NCBI RefSeq assembly: GCF_003254395.2 | Contig: NC_037638.1 | Coordinates: 997,001-1,061,000, forward strand | Length of the DNA: 64,000 nt | Reading direction: 5' to 3' | DNA from: Apis mellifera | Taxonomy: Eukaryota > Arthropoda > Insecta > Hymenoptera > Apidae | Shown here: piece by piece, positions 9,894 to 23,500 of the stretch | Numbering within the stretch: the first letter of the stretch is position 1 | How the letters are laid out: every line of letters starts with the position of its first letter | The notes under the pieces: generated by a model | What the model was told of the DNA's origin: nothing | The model's database searches: none | What the model saw: the letters and a program-made list of their open reading frames with translations, nothing else | Position numbers and translations under genes: made by a program

Positions 9894-12179
9894 TCAACTC
9901 TTTGAACGATACAAGTTAGAGAAATGTTTGAACCTTACCTCTTCACTCTCGTCATTTCTCGTATGTCCCAAAATTCTAGCCACGATATAAGCCGACTCCT
10001 CGCTCGATAGGATTCCACTTGCCATAGGGCCTTCGATGAATTCTCTGTCGGTCATAAGAGGATACCGAACGCTGTACCACACATCGTCGGATAAAGCGGA
10101 TCTTTTATTGCTAGCCGATGGCTCGACACCGTTTCTCCTGCACTCGGACGCTGCCCACCTGTCCAAAGCGTGAAACAGCGTGGATTCGTTGGCCAATCTC
10201 AAGCTGTCACGACACGCCAATTCCTCGACCTCGGCCGAGTTCAATTCCTCAAAATGTTCCTGGTCGAAGACCGCCTCTGGTTCCGAGTCGATCACGTTGA
10301 AACAAGCGGTCAGAAGTCGCGTACAGACTGCGGCTAAGATTTCAAGCTTTTAATCATTCGTTCTAATCCTGGGGAAGGAGAAAAGGGAATTTAGTAGATG
10401 TTGGAATTGGTTAATTGGTATCTCTATTGGATATTCTTCCAAGAAAAAGGTAACCTATCGACAAGAAATTTAAGAGAGAATGAAATTTAAAAAATATATA
10501 GTATGAAAGAAAAATAATATCACGATTGGAGGTTAAGGTTACTTCGTACGTATGTTTACACAGTCGAAATCGAGAATTTAGATAGAAAGTTGGATAGTTA
10601 AAAATTGCAATTTTTATTTCGGGTAAAAAGATTTGAACGTTGAAGATAAATTTAAAAATAATACCTATTTCACCAGCATCGTCGCCAGGCGCCGGAGGAG
10701 CTGTGGGTAAATTCGATGATCGATTGAGAGAAGAGGTTATGTGGTTCGCGTAAAGACTAAGGCCTTGATAGATTTCGAGCACAGTGTTCGAGTTTAGATT
10801 TCTTTCGAGATATTGAACAGCAAGTCGTGCCAATTCTGGACAGAGATATTGATGAGCTGCATCGAGGGTTGCTCTAGCAGTGGATACAGATTGAAAATTG
10901 ATCGGCTCGTCGAGAAGATATCTGCAAAGAAGAGACGAACTTCGACTTGGGTGGTGCGAAGGAAAACAGTTGCCTCAAGACATTTGTATCATCGAAATTG
11001 CAAAATTTTTAACCATACTTTTTTTCACATTTCTTAAACAATTTTTTTATTCATATTTTTTTATTCATATACATAATATCCTTTTCTTCTCTCGAAGAAA
11101 AATTTGTAAATTATTGATCCTTTCCTCGATATATCCTTATCTTTTCAATTCCATATTACTACTGTCGAGTCGAGAAAATATATATTTTGCATCGAAATAT
11201 TTTCCGTCAAGATTCAGATGATTGACCGATTCGAATTTTTGTAAATTCTAACACGAACTTTTTCGAAATTTACAATATTTGCAATATTTTTTTCTATAAC
11301 ACTGAGATTTAATCATTCTTCGTTTGCAACAAATTATTAGCGAGAATGTTATTAAAATGAACATCCAAAAATAGCCGATTGTACCAATTATTGTCAATGT
11401 ATATATAGACGTTGCCATAATAGCGCAGTGACTTTTTTTTTAAAGAAACTTTCAAACAAAGTTTTATCCCGATAAAAATACTTTCATATTAATTATCTTT
11501 AAAATATCGTAAAATAAAAAAAATCGATTAATGGAATATTTTATAAAACATTCCTTTAAAAAAATATTAATTTCCCAAAGCAAATATTGAAACTAATCGT
11601 ATCAATATAATTCGATCAATCACGTATTTACCTGAGCAGATAATCGAAGGCTCTTTTTTCCACGTGTTGAAGCTTCAAAAGAGGCGGAGGATCGCTGGGT
11701 GCAGGTGCGAGAGGACCGACGAGCATCGCGCGAAACCATTCCGATCTTTCAGCTAGTCGTTCCCTTTCCACGCAGTATCTCCACGTGTCTCCAGGTAGAC
11801 CGGCCTATATTCAATAAAAAGAAATTTTCTTCGAGTTTCACGATGTTTTCGATATATCATTAGAAATTATATTGAATCAAAAGAAATTAAATGAAAATAT
11901 TTTCTTAGTCGCTCTATATTTTTGAATGCAATAATTAATTGATAAAAAATAAAAAAATTGAGGAACGTAAATTATTTGATTATACAAAACATCGTAAATA
12001 CTCGTAACAAACAAGAGACGAAGTTACGAAGTGGATGGAAGAATTGAATATATTATTCTCTTATTATTTCTTTCTGTCTTTTCTTCTTTTTCTTCCTTTA
12101 CCTCGAGAATCACCATGTTACAAGTCGGGGATTCCGTTGTTGAAGTTTCTTCAGCGGCGATAAGAGGAACTTGAGACAT
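9894..12179 (-). CDS. BTB-BACK domain protein of the BTBD3/6 type, four coding exons
   Basis: Exons joined by hand: 12179-12102, 11804-11632, 10921-10665 and 10333-9894, all GT-AG with matching phases, giving 315 residues. Residues 18-150 are a BTB/POZ-type fold, including CVERERLAERSEWFRAML and a KLQHVEKRAFDYLLRYLLDE turn. Residues about 150-290 are the BACK domain, with LACRDSLRLANESTLFHALD, then NKRSALSDDVWYSVRYPLMT and GPMASGILSSEE. The order matches BTBD1/2/3/6 proteins, which act as Cullin-3 substrate adaptors. The usual C-terminal PHR domain is absent. Exon 4 contains a consensus donor (GAG|GTAAGG, last exon base 9939) that leaves the frame in phase 0, so a longer isoform with further 3' exons is likely. 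The first exon stays open upstream to an acceptor at 12331, so the N-terminus may also be longer. The exons are GC- and CpG-rich compared with neighbouring genes. Domain call is firm; the ends are not. Confidence 0.8.
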
Positions 12180-12331
12180 GTCTTTCGTCGAGTTTCGAAG
12201 GATCGCGATTTCTTTCGAAGAGTGGCGCGCGATTACAGGGAGTATTATGGTCCTCGAGTAAATTCGATTCCGTATACCCTCCCGAATCTTTTGTCGCGAC
12301 CTTTCAAACTCGATGCATCGTGAGCTGTCGC
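12180..12331 (-). other. Upstream part of BTB gene exon, UTR or N-terminal extension
   Basis: The first coding exon of the BTB gene begins at a polypyrimidine acceptor (TTTTTTTACAG, exon from 12331). The bases down to the proposed ATG at 12179 stay open in frame but encode an unremarkable Arg/Ile/Ser-rich stretch. I treat it as 5' UTR, but it could be coding if an upstream exon supplies the start. Confidence 0.45.
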
Positions 12332-15300
12332 CTGTAAAAAAAGGGAGAAAAAAGACGTGTACAAGAAACTCGAGACGAGCTGAAACTTTGAAGAGATCGT
12401 GCTGCAAAATTCGAAATTAAAATTCTTGCTTGCGAAATAAAAATTTGTAATAAATAAAATAAAAGTCACGATGTAAATGTTTCTCTATTAGCAATGAAAA
12501 AATTCGCGAGAAAGATTAATTCGATAAAATTTAATAAAATATTCTGAATCTTCCATTTTCTTTTTTTTTTAATTTTTATGCAATGAAATAGAAATTCGAA
12601 GTACACAAATTTGTTATCCTCCCGGAAGTAGACACTTGTTAACTAATATCGTTTATATCTGTATATATATATATAACTGTTTCGCGAATAGACATCAGAA
12701 ACGAGTTCGATTTTTTATTTTTTTATCGTGCAACCTAATGATATTTTGCTGGGTAAATATTAGAGTACAGAAAAACTACAGTATCTAAATCATACAAGGG
12801 TTTGGCATGCTCACTGTAGATAACATTCTACGTTTGATTGTCTTTCATCGAAAAATTAATTCGCAATTATTTATTACAAATTTAACAGAAATTTTATAGA
12901 TATTAATAATATCTCTGTTTCTTATTAGAGAAATTCAAAAGTAACGTAAACATTTAACAAAATCTTCCACGATCCCATCTTACCGTTATTATAAGCGACA
13001 GTCATATTGATAATGCACATCATAAAACTGTCACCCTTTAACATTACAATTTTTGAATGTATAAAATCGACTCTTAGATTTTAACACTCTTCGATTCTTC
13101 GATTTTACTCCTTTCAAAACTTCGATCATCAACACAAACGTTGTTTATCGATTTAAATTATCGTCCCGAGCGCATAAATTACATTCGTCAAAATGTTCAA
13201 ACTGCACTTTCCTTCTCTCTTCACTTAACCCTTCTTCACTTAACTTCCTCTCTCTCATATTCGACGACATGGATAATGAACAAGTTGTACATCGTAATTA
13301 ACCAATCTTCAGGTTGATTCTTCTTTCATCATCCATGTTCTTTCTCAATCTTTGTCTTCTTGGATTTTAAAAATTCAACAGGAAGAGAGAGATCATCGCT
13401 ACTTTTACATACAAGATACACAATGTTGCTCGTTCTCGATCGATTCGATCGATCGCGAGAACGGAGTGGAATGAAGAATGGCGGCAACCCTTTCAGAGCG
13501 GGCAGCCTCGCTCGACTGACAGATCGATCGGACTCGTGCGACCGCGATGAATGAGTCAGTATATACGGGGGAATACGTTTTTAATACAAATGTATACGGT
13601 TACGTTTTATCGAGCGCGACGACAATTATTTATAAACAACGGGTAAAGGTCCTAAGCGCCGTGGAATGTCTCTCCCTCCCTTCCTCCACCTCCCCCCTCC
13701 TCTCTTCCTCGAGCCTGTACACACACACACTGGAGAGAAAACACCTTATCGATACCTCGAACCGTCCCGGGACCTTTTGGAATGGGGAAGAATGGAGGGA
13801 GAAAAAAGGAAGCGGATTGTTTTGTCCCGTTTATCGCCGAGAAAAATGCTACTGTTGCAGTTTTTAATTCTGATTAATGATAATGAAAAAAAAACAAATT
13901 TGAATTTGTTTATTTTTATTATTCAACAAAGCGTGGGATGTTACTCTCGAGATTGAGGAAAAAAAAATAACACATTTTTTTTTGGAAGTAACAAGAATAG
14001 AAATTGGTTGAATCTAATCGATTCTTAAATTTTTAATTTCTTTGCTTGCGAAATAAAAATAAAAATTTGTAATAAATAAGATAAAAGTCACGATGTAAAT
14101 GTTTTTCTATTGATAATAAACAATCGTAGAGTTTGAAAATATTTAGAATAAATGGAAATGAATGTTTGAAAAGAAATTGATTTGATTTTTTTCATTGGAA
14201 ACTGAATGTTTTTTTTTTTAAATCATCGTGTTAAATATTTGAACTGAGATACGCTATTGGTAGGAAGCATTGTATGGTGAAATTTGAATATTTTTCGTTG
14301 TGTCATAGAAAGATACCTTTATCTATGAATATACAATCGAAATATAGAAAATTTGCTTTGGGCGGCGATTTTATTGTTTGATGCAATGCATGATAGATAT
14401 TCGTACCGCTATAAATTGATGACTGGTGTATACAACGTGTCCTATAACAAATATCCAATATCTAAAAACAATGATCTTGTAACCGTGTTTATAATAATAT
14501 ATCCATGGTGGTATAGTTTTACGATGTATTACGTGGTATCTGATAATTTTTAGAGAAATATTAAAAAGATTATCTCTCGTTTATTATTATTATTATTATT
14601 ATTATTGAATCAATAATAGAAAAACGAAATTATTTATATATTTCTAAAAAGTATCGTTTAAAAAACAACGTGTCTTAATTATAGTGTTTTAATTTTAATA
14701 AAAAAAGAAATATACATTTTCGCATTTTCTCTCGTCGTTTCTTTTCATCAGGGAATAAAAAAACAGGTTCAATTTTTACGCGCCACGTTCGAACGTTCTC
14801 TTCTTTCATTCGAAACAATTATTATTCTCATTTTCCTCCTCCTTTTTTTTTTTCCTCTATAATCTATAAAAAAGAGAACAAGAAATCTTCAAAGCGTGTT
14901 AACACATTTTTGCATTTCGAACGAATAATTAGCAACGCGTTAATTCGATTGAAATTTCCGAGAGGTGTACGAGAGATTCTACATTTAAAGGCCATAGTCA
15001 AGGCCTTCGCGCATGATGGAAAATAATAAAGGATTTATCTACTAAGAAGATCTTCCATACATTCATTTTATCTCTATTTCTTTCTCATAATTCAATTTTT
15101 TTTTTTTTTTTTATCTCGATTCTCACTTTTGATTATAACTAACGCGTGCTAATTGTTACCAATTTTCTTGGCGAAGAAATTCTGACGAAATTAAAGAAGA
15201 AGAAGAATTTCTTCTTCAAAAAGAAAAAAGAAAAAGAAGAAATATCTCCATCTTCCCTCCGTGAAATCTCGGTTTCGTTAAAATTAGAGCCGCCAGCAGG

Positions 15301-16371
15301 GAAGAATTTAGGTGGACGGAGATCAAATAATTTTAGTGAAAAATTTCTCTCGCCCCAAAAATATCGCGCGTAACCTTGAGGATCTTTGGCGCCAATGAAC
15401 TCTCTCTCTCTCTTCAAATTATCCGTGCTAATCTTAATTCAGAAACGTAAAGAAACCATGGTTCAATTGAATGTACGATTATAATTTTAAATTGTATATA
15501 CACAAAAATTAATTTATTAAATCAATCGTGCGTATTTTTTAAATTAAAAAAAAGTATATATTCACTTCTTATAAAAATACGTTTTTACGTATTTTTTTTT
15601 CTTTATTATTTGTTTAGCAAAATTTTACGCAATAACAGTACTAGAAGTAATTAAATATGATATGTCTGTGTGTGTGTGTGTGTACATGGATAATTAAGTT
15701 AAACGAGCTCCAACGCGGCCTTTTAATTTAATTGAGATTAATTTCTTCATTTTATCTGTGTATGTAAATATGAACGCTTAATTGTACGAATACAAAAATA
15801 TTGAATAGGAATAGCACAGCATTGAAATGACTTTTTACATTTTTCGCAGAGAACGAACGAAAAGTATCTTTATATTTTATTAAAAAAAAATATATATATA
15901 TATATTTTTAATTTTCTAACTGTTTCAAATTACGATAGCGTCAGATAGTACAGTTAAATACTCGCAGCAGTCGCCTCGAGGTGTGTAAACATCGATTTAT
16001 ACGTTATCCAATCCACGTATTTAATTTCTCACGGTTGCATTAACTAGATTCAAACATGTCGATCGGTACGCGCTACGAATAATAATGAGCATACTTATAT
16101 TATGTGTTATGGAGATATAGATATAGATATAATTTATTTTTACATCGAGCGTATCACGTTCTACAACTTATTCGTTCCCGCGCTTTTATTAATGTTTGCC
16201 TCGATAATCAATATTATCATTCGCGATATATTACACAACGCGAGCCATCTTCTTCCCCCGATTCCTGTGTTTTTTAGAAGTAGAAATATATCTTCTTCGT
16301 GTTGAAATAAAAATTATCTAGTAGGAATTGTATTGATTGTAAGGACAAAGAGTTACGATTCCAATAAACTT
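12332..16371. other. Upstream of the BTB gene, AT-rich with CpG patches, no gene seen
   Basis: No conserved protein on either strand. A CpG-rich patch at about 13430-13750 may be the promoter or first noncoding exon of the BTB gene. It includes an imperfect 31-bp palindrome at 13432-13462 with arms GTTCTCG and CGAGAAC around an ATCGAT-rich centre, and a short CA run. Simple repeats also occur: an ATT/TTA run near 14580-14605, a TG run near 15666-15682 and a TA run near 15890-15905. Open frames here are short and not protein-like. Confidence 0.5.
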
Positions 16372-16955
16372 GATTGATTCAAAGCTGAAAAGATAATTTT
16401 GTTTGTATAAACCACGGCCAATAATAATTTTTAAATTGATATATTCATTGAATGTTAAATAATAAAAATTGTAGAAATCACGTAGGAAAGTATTAAATAT
16501 TTTTAATAATTCTTGACACAATTCTTGATCGATTCGAATTAAAATTTCTCACGAATCATTGTATTGATTGATTCAAACCTGAAAAGATAATTTTGTTTGT
16601 AAACCACGGCCAATAATATATTCGTTGAACTAATATTAAATACAAAACGTATGTTAAATAATAAAAATTGTACAAATCATCAATCAAAATTGAAAGAAAG
16701 CATTAAATATTTTTAATAATTCTTGACACAATTCTTGATCGATTCGAATTAAAATTTCTCACGAATCATCGTATTGATTGATTCAAACCTGAAAAGATAA
16801 TTTTGTTTGTAAACCACGGCCAATAATATATTCGTTGAACTAATATTAAATACAAAACGTATGTTAAATAATAAAAATTGAAGAAATAGGAAAGCATTAC
16901 ACATTTTTAACAATTCTTGATTGACTCGAATTAAAATTCCTCGCGAATCATCGTA
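16372..16955. repeat. Three-copy tandem repeat, unit about 194-210 bp
   Basis: Three consecutive copies begin at about 16372, 16566 and 16776, each starting with GATTGATTCAAACCTGAAAA or a close variant. All contain TTTGTTTGTAAACCACGGCC and AATTCTTGACACAATTCTTG-like segments. Copies 2 and 3 are nearly identical and exactly 210 bp apart; copy 1 is shorter and more diverged, and copy 3 is truncated. The array abuts the mitochondrial ND4 insertion. It is noncoding. Confidence 0.85.
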
Positions 16956-16978
16956 TTAAAAGGGATACGATCTTTCTT

Positions 16979-17580
16979 ATTTTCAATTCAATGTATTAAT
17001 AATACAAAATATTCAATTAAAATTCCATTTTTAATTTTAAATCTCACAGAAATTTTTCCATGATTAATAAATCTAAATAAACAATATATTATTAAAATCA
17101 CTATTATAAATTTTAATCATGAAACTATTCCAATTATAATAATATCACTTCACTAATTAAATTTAACGAAACTGGAGATTCTATATTGACATTGAAGATA
17201 TAAAATTAATTATCCCTTTATTAATAAATATTAATCGTCTATCAGTTTGTCTATAAATTACATTAACTAAAAAAAATAAACCTGAAGATCTTAACCCATG
17301 AGAATTAATAATTCATTATTAAATATCCACCGATTAATCTAATTTTAAAAAAGTTATTATTCTTATAATTATTATATTATTATTCTTATTATTAATTATA
17401 TAATTATTATATTATTCTTATTATTATTATAATTATTATAGTTATTATTCTTATAATTATTAACCCTATATGTACAATTGATGAAATTGCAATAATTGAT
17501 TTTAAAAATTGAGATAAACATATTAATCTTAAAATTAAAACCCCAAAAGAATTAATTATTACTAAAATTTTTTGACTTCA
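16979..17580 (-). pseudogene. ND4: NUMT: nuclear copy of mitochondrial ND4
   Basis: Read on the minus strand with the invertebrate mitochondrial code (TGA Trp, ATA Met, AGA Ser), several ND4 blocks appear in order. They are SQFLKSIIAISSIVHMGLMI (plus-strand 17465-17530), then SHGLSSSGLFFLVNVIYS with DSRLMFINKGMINFMSSM (about 17200-17310), then SPVSLNLISEVM (about 17140-17180) and GMVSWLKF...FINHGKISVSFK near the C-terminus (about 17030-17130). In the nuclear code the same bases are full of stops. At least two frameshifts, an apparent internal deletion after the MSSM block and an expanded AT-only tract (about 17340-17460) show it is a decayed nuclear copy of NADH dehydrogenase subunit 4, not a working gene. 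Confidence 0.9.
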
Positions 17581-20500
17581 AATAAGGCAAACAGGGAAGA
17601 AGAGATGGGAAGATGAGATCGAGATCGTTGATGAATTTTTGGACAACAAAGAAAAAGCGTGCAATTACAGCGAGAAATATTTCGACATTTTTCTTCGTAG
17701 GCGTATGCAACGATCGTGGCCTCGAAGCCTATTGCGGTACATAATATTATTATTGTCTCTCGTTATTACGTATATATTCTTGTCGAGCAACTTATCACAG
17801 CAAATGGTAAAAAGCGGCGCGTGAATTTGTACGGCAAAAACACATTGTTGCGACATGTTGAACAGGAATGGAGGAACAAAAAATTTAAATCGGAGTTAAA
17901 TTGGGTTTCTGAGAGGAAGAAAAAAATTCTTAAAAACTTGCGTGAAGTGATTCTTATTTCCTAAGACAAAAATTTTCATGTGGAAGAAATTTAAATTTTC
18001 TTTCTTACAAAATTATCTTATATGTTTCATTTCGATAAATTTATTTGAACTCGGAAACAGCTCGTAAAACTTTCGTGCGTTTATCCTTTTTCTTTCGCGT
18101 TTCTCCATCCCATTCAATGACCATTCATTTCCTTCGTAATCGAGTAAGTAAATTTAACGGGACAATTAACACATAACGTTCCACTTTTATAGAGATAAAA
18201 CGCTTATCAAATATGCGCTTTTAAAATAAATATTTTAATACGATAATACTATGCTACAAATTATACGAGATGCGCTCGCAAATTGAAAAGCAAATAAAAA
18301 TGGAAAAATTTCGATTAAATTTATCTTTCGTTTATTTATTTTTAACATTTATCTCTTCATTGAATTCGTGTTTCATTCTTATCGATGTGTATTTTTAGCA
18401 TGGGCAGGAAATAGAAGAATGAAAGAATATGATACGAAATGTGAAATAAATATGATATATATATATGAATTTTACAAAGAAAATTTGTCGACAAACGAAC
18501 GATGAAGAATAGTTGCAGTAATGATCTATTTACTTATGTAACATCGTGTTTTAGTACAATGAGAAAATGAATCTTCAATATCGTAATAAGAAACAAAATG
18601 AGACGAGTGCAATCTCTTTCTGTGATGTAAGAGATCTTATTGAAAAGAATTTTGAATCGATTTATTTATGTAATATCTTCGTTAAAGGTATAATTTTATT
18701 ATATTAAATTTTCGAAAAATATTAGAAGAGGATAATAGACAGAGATCTTAATAAGATCTTTTTAAGGATTAACAATTAGTTTCCCATTCACAATTAAATC
18801 GAATCACAATTGAATCGGTATGAAGAAGTACTTCTGTTTAATCTATCTTCGCCCGCATATAATTTCCTTTTCTTGTGTTCAAAACCAATCTATGACCCAC
18901 ATAACGGTGTTTCAACGAATTGAAGAATTGCAATTACTGCAGATTATACTTGTCAATTTAAATATAATCCTGATAACTATATATTTCTTTTCAAACTTAT
19001 CAATATTAATTTATTTATTTATTTTTTTCACGTTTTAACGATAAAGAAAAACATAAATTTTCAAGTTGAAATTATAAAAATTTAAAAAAAAAAAGGAAGA
19101 AAGAACAATTATGATAAGTTTAACTATTATTAACCATATACTGATTTTTGTGCAAAAAGGAAGAAATGTTATGAGACTATTTGGTTATTATAAAAAGAGG
19201 TCATGACTCAAATAAATATCAAGAAACAGTCTAATTTCAATAGATGTGTGAATTCATCCAATATCTAATTATTTTATATAAAATAATATATTGAAATATT
19301 TAAAACTTTCATCTTTTAAATAAAGTTTAAGAGCGTTTAATTATTATTAACCATACTGATTTTTGTGCAAAAGGAAGAAATGTTATGAGGCTATTTGGTT
19401 ATTATAAAAAAAGGTCAAATAAATATAAAAAAAATACTCTAATTTCAATAGATACGTGAATTCATCCAATATCTAATTATTTTATATAAAATAATATATT
19501 GAAATATTTAAAACTTTCATCTTTTAAATAAAGTTATAAAATCTGATTGGAGTCAAGTTTAATTTATCTTTAATAAATTAAACAGCACATATATACTCAA
19601 ATATCTTGTAAGAAATCTATATAACCTTTCCTCTCAATCAAACAATTGTTGACACCATCGATCTCGAAATTACATTTATTATGCAACGATCTAAGAATTC
19701 GAAGTATCGTATTCATTGATTTCGTTCAAAATGCGTGAAAAAAAAAAAAAGTGGAACTCCTTTTGTTGGAATCTCCTTTTTGTCCCTGTTTCATTCGTCA
19801 CGCTCTACTAGTAATGATAAAATCTTTAACGCAATGACAATATCCGATGAAAGCGAAAAATGTGAGCAAGAGGCGAAAAAAAGGAAAAAGGAAAAATGGA
19901 GAGAGAGAGAGAGAGAAAAAAAGAAAAGAAAAGAAAAATGTCGGAACGAAATAAGAACGTGCGAATATTCGAAGAGCCTTGAAATAAAACGTAATTAACG
20001 TCCTGTATATGCAGAATACTTTTCGTCAAGACTTGGATTCGTTTTATTTATACGCGCTTCCTTCTTTTCATTCGAAGAAATAAATAACGAGATATTTATA
20101 TATGATATTTATAAATTAATTTTTTTACGAAAAATTTATCTCGATAAAGAGAAGATTTGTATTTTATTCTATATTTAATTTACGAATTAATTTTCTTTTT
20201 TTGTTAATAAACTTAAAAGACAATATCTTGTTTCTGTGACAGAAAGCGTATAAAGAAAAAAATATCTAAGGAACGATAATGGATAAACAAATATGGAAAC
20301 TCGGTAATTAGAGATTTAAGAACAAAAGAAATTGTGTATTACTCGAACGATGAAAAATTCATCTCACGGGATAGCAACTAGCATATTTAGAGACTGGCAT
20401 TAGAGGAATATTCAATTCGTATTCAAGAAACGATGAAAGCTGTACAATCGTATGGCATCAATGAAGACACGTGTAAATTGACTCGCGACATTATGGAGAT

Positions 20501-23500
20501 CTTTACAATGGTAAAATGTGCGAAAATTACTTGTTAATAGAATTGTATCGGTGTGGCCTTGAAGGAACCATGCTTTTTTTTCTTTTTCTTTTTTTTTTTT
20601 TAAGGTACTCAATGTCAAATTAAACGAACCAGGATACTCAAGTCCCTGGATGGAACAATGTGTTTTTTGTTCGCCGAGTCGAACGTGGAAGATTTTGTAT
20701 GCTCGTTACGATTGAGTGTATAATTATATTTTCAAAGAAGTTATTTTATATTATACCATCATAAAACTCTTAAACTATTAACATGGTGCTGTTTCGAGAA
20801 AATTATATATATATACAGCATGTGTCGCTGTTGTTATCTATTTTTAATTTTTTCCCTTGATGATAAAATTAGCGATTTATGATTTATTTACAATTACTAT
20901 TTTTTTCCCTTAAGAAAATTATTTATGGACAATATTATTTAAAATGATGAATTAAAATATATCATACATCTACGAATCTATGAATCTTTATTATTTTTTT
21001 TTTTTTTTAACTTTGCTACAATTTCATAACCAAAAATTCCATTCTCACCTCGTACTCCAGCTTCTTTATCCGATCGTTTCTTCCAAAATGTAAATAATCT
21101 CATGTTTACGGTGTTAATATCGATCCTTCGTTCACGATTCCTACAGAAGAACGCGAATAGAAAGGAAATGATCCATTCGCTGGCAACCCACAACACACTA
21201 CACGCAAAACAGTCGAGAAATTCAGATGTCATCAAGTCGCGACAAGATAACAGTTCAGATATCATTAATTGTAACTGACGAGACATATGTATCTCAGGTA
21301 TCTCATCTCAACCAGAAAATCTCTCTAGTAAATAATTTTTCAACTCTTTTGTTATTCAAAAAATAAAATCTTCGGCTGTAATTAAAATTGATTTTGTATT
21401 TGTAAGATTTTTTCAAACAAGATGCAATAAAGATTGTGATACATTTCCTTCCATTTTTCCAAGATATTCTATACTGATATTCTATACTCTATACGTATAT
21501 ATATATACAACTTAGCACTTTATATTTAATTATTAATAATATACCAATATATTTTATCTTCAATTTTTAAGTATAAAAATTCATTTATTGAATTTATACA
21601 AATAAGCAATATTTATTTCTATTCATGAAATAAATGTATCAAAAATTTATTAATATATCAGAAAATTTTCACTATAGAACACTTGAAATTTGTAAACAAT
21701 TAAGAATTGACAACACAACGTAACCAATAAGACAATTATGTTATAACAACAACAACACAACAATAAACTCTCACTAGGTTATCCAAGCATAGAGGTTATA
21801 ATTACAGCCAAAGAATTGAAATGAACCACTAATTTATTTTTCACAAGACACGAAAAATATATTGGATCGTTTAAACTTTATCGTTGTTGAGGGGCAAACG
21901 ATTCGTAACACGATGGAACCGATACTAGCGTCACACATCAAAACACGTGTTGCGCGAGAGATACTCGAAAGAATGAACCGACTGGCAGTAAATCGATGCG
22001 CTTTTGTGGTTTCAAAACCGACCACCAGCATCCTGTCCTACACAAGGAATCACGTGATTAATCTTTTGACACGCGTACACATGTAAGCGTAAGGATGTGT
22101 TTCGTTTACGTGTGAAGACCCATTGGACAAGGCGAGAATGGAATAAAACCTCGCTGACTAAATGTTTTTTTTCTTCCGTTGTTCGATCATCGAAAGATGA
22201 TACATATATTGGAAATCCTAGGAAAAAGTCGTGCCACGTAATAAGGAAGAGAGAGACTATGTAGATAATGATCGAAGGATTATAAATAGAGATAAAAAAA
22301 AAAACGAAGAAACCTGATTCGGAAGAAAATTCTTATTCGATGTAAATTTGAAAATGGAGGAAATTACGTTTATGGAAATTTTTTTATCCTTTATAATGGA
22401 AGTTTATATGATGTATTTATATATATATAATCTTTTAGTTATATTTTTTTTGGAATATTAAAATAAACGATGAGAATTTGATAAAAAAAAAAAAATATTT
22501 CTAAAGATTGTTCTAAAAATACATGATTATATACAACATGCGCTTTCCGTTTGAACATATAAAATAAAACTTATAAAATCGATATAGATATGCAAAATAT
22601 AATGTTTAAAAAAAAAAAAGAAAGTATCTACTCTTAATATAAATCTGATAAATTTTATTATTTTATTGAGAGGATATTATATTATCTATATAGCGATATA
22701 TACGATGAGGTCATAACAATTGCATGTGCTTCCATGAAAAACTAATAAATATTATTGTTCAAACATTTGCAAGGTGTCATCCGACAGCTGCAATTGCGTA
22801 TTTGATCATCGATGTTCTAATTATCCATATCTCCGTGCTCTAATTATTCTGTATTTCTTTATAAAGAAAAATTGTTAATAATGCAAAAATGATAAAGATT
22901 ACAATTTCAACCAAAGATCTAGATTATTATCTTATTCTTCATCATCGTCCGATTCATAAAACGAGCCATTCTCAAATTTCTTGAATTTATCATTTCTAAA
23001 TATAATTTTTATAAACAGAATTGAAAAACGAGTGACGAGCGCCACGTTCCATTTCGTTTTATCATATTTCGAGCTTACATCGCAAAACAAATTTTGTAAC
23101 GTTACCTAATTGATACAATTTTTTAGCGATCGTTGATACACATGATACCCCGAGAGTTTTATATTACTATGAAATGTCAATGGTGCAAGGGGATAAATAC
23201 TCGGGTATATAGTCGTGGAACGTGTCAGGAAACGCAAACTTATCGATGAGTAAAGCAACATTGTTGAAAATAAGATTATAAGCGAGTGAACGAACTTTCG
23301 ATAAAATTTAACCGCCGCCTCTTTAAGAACACACCTCTCGGTAATCACCCTCGCTCGGTAAAACCGCGTTTCTAACGAGATGGCCGATGGGGAGTAGGAT
23401 TACACACAACCTATCCTGAGTAGCATGAGACATTTGAAATGGCCTTGATACTAATATGCAATTCGTTTAAAATATCCTATTTCGCCAATACGAGCGCGGA

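Noticed and set aside
13360..13956. Overlapping plus-strand frames at the CpG patch near 13.4-13.9 kb
   Set aside because: Low-complexity Ser/Arg- and Pro-rich products with no homology. More likely promoter or UTR sequence.
16372..16955. Possible CRISPR-like or satellite array
   Set aside because: Units are 194-210 bp with no short repeat/unique spacer structure, in a eukaryotic genome. A plain tandem repeat explains it.
21834..22086. Overlapping open frames on both strands
   Set aside because: Neither encodes a known motif. Local GC rise with few stops explains both. Left as unassigned.
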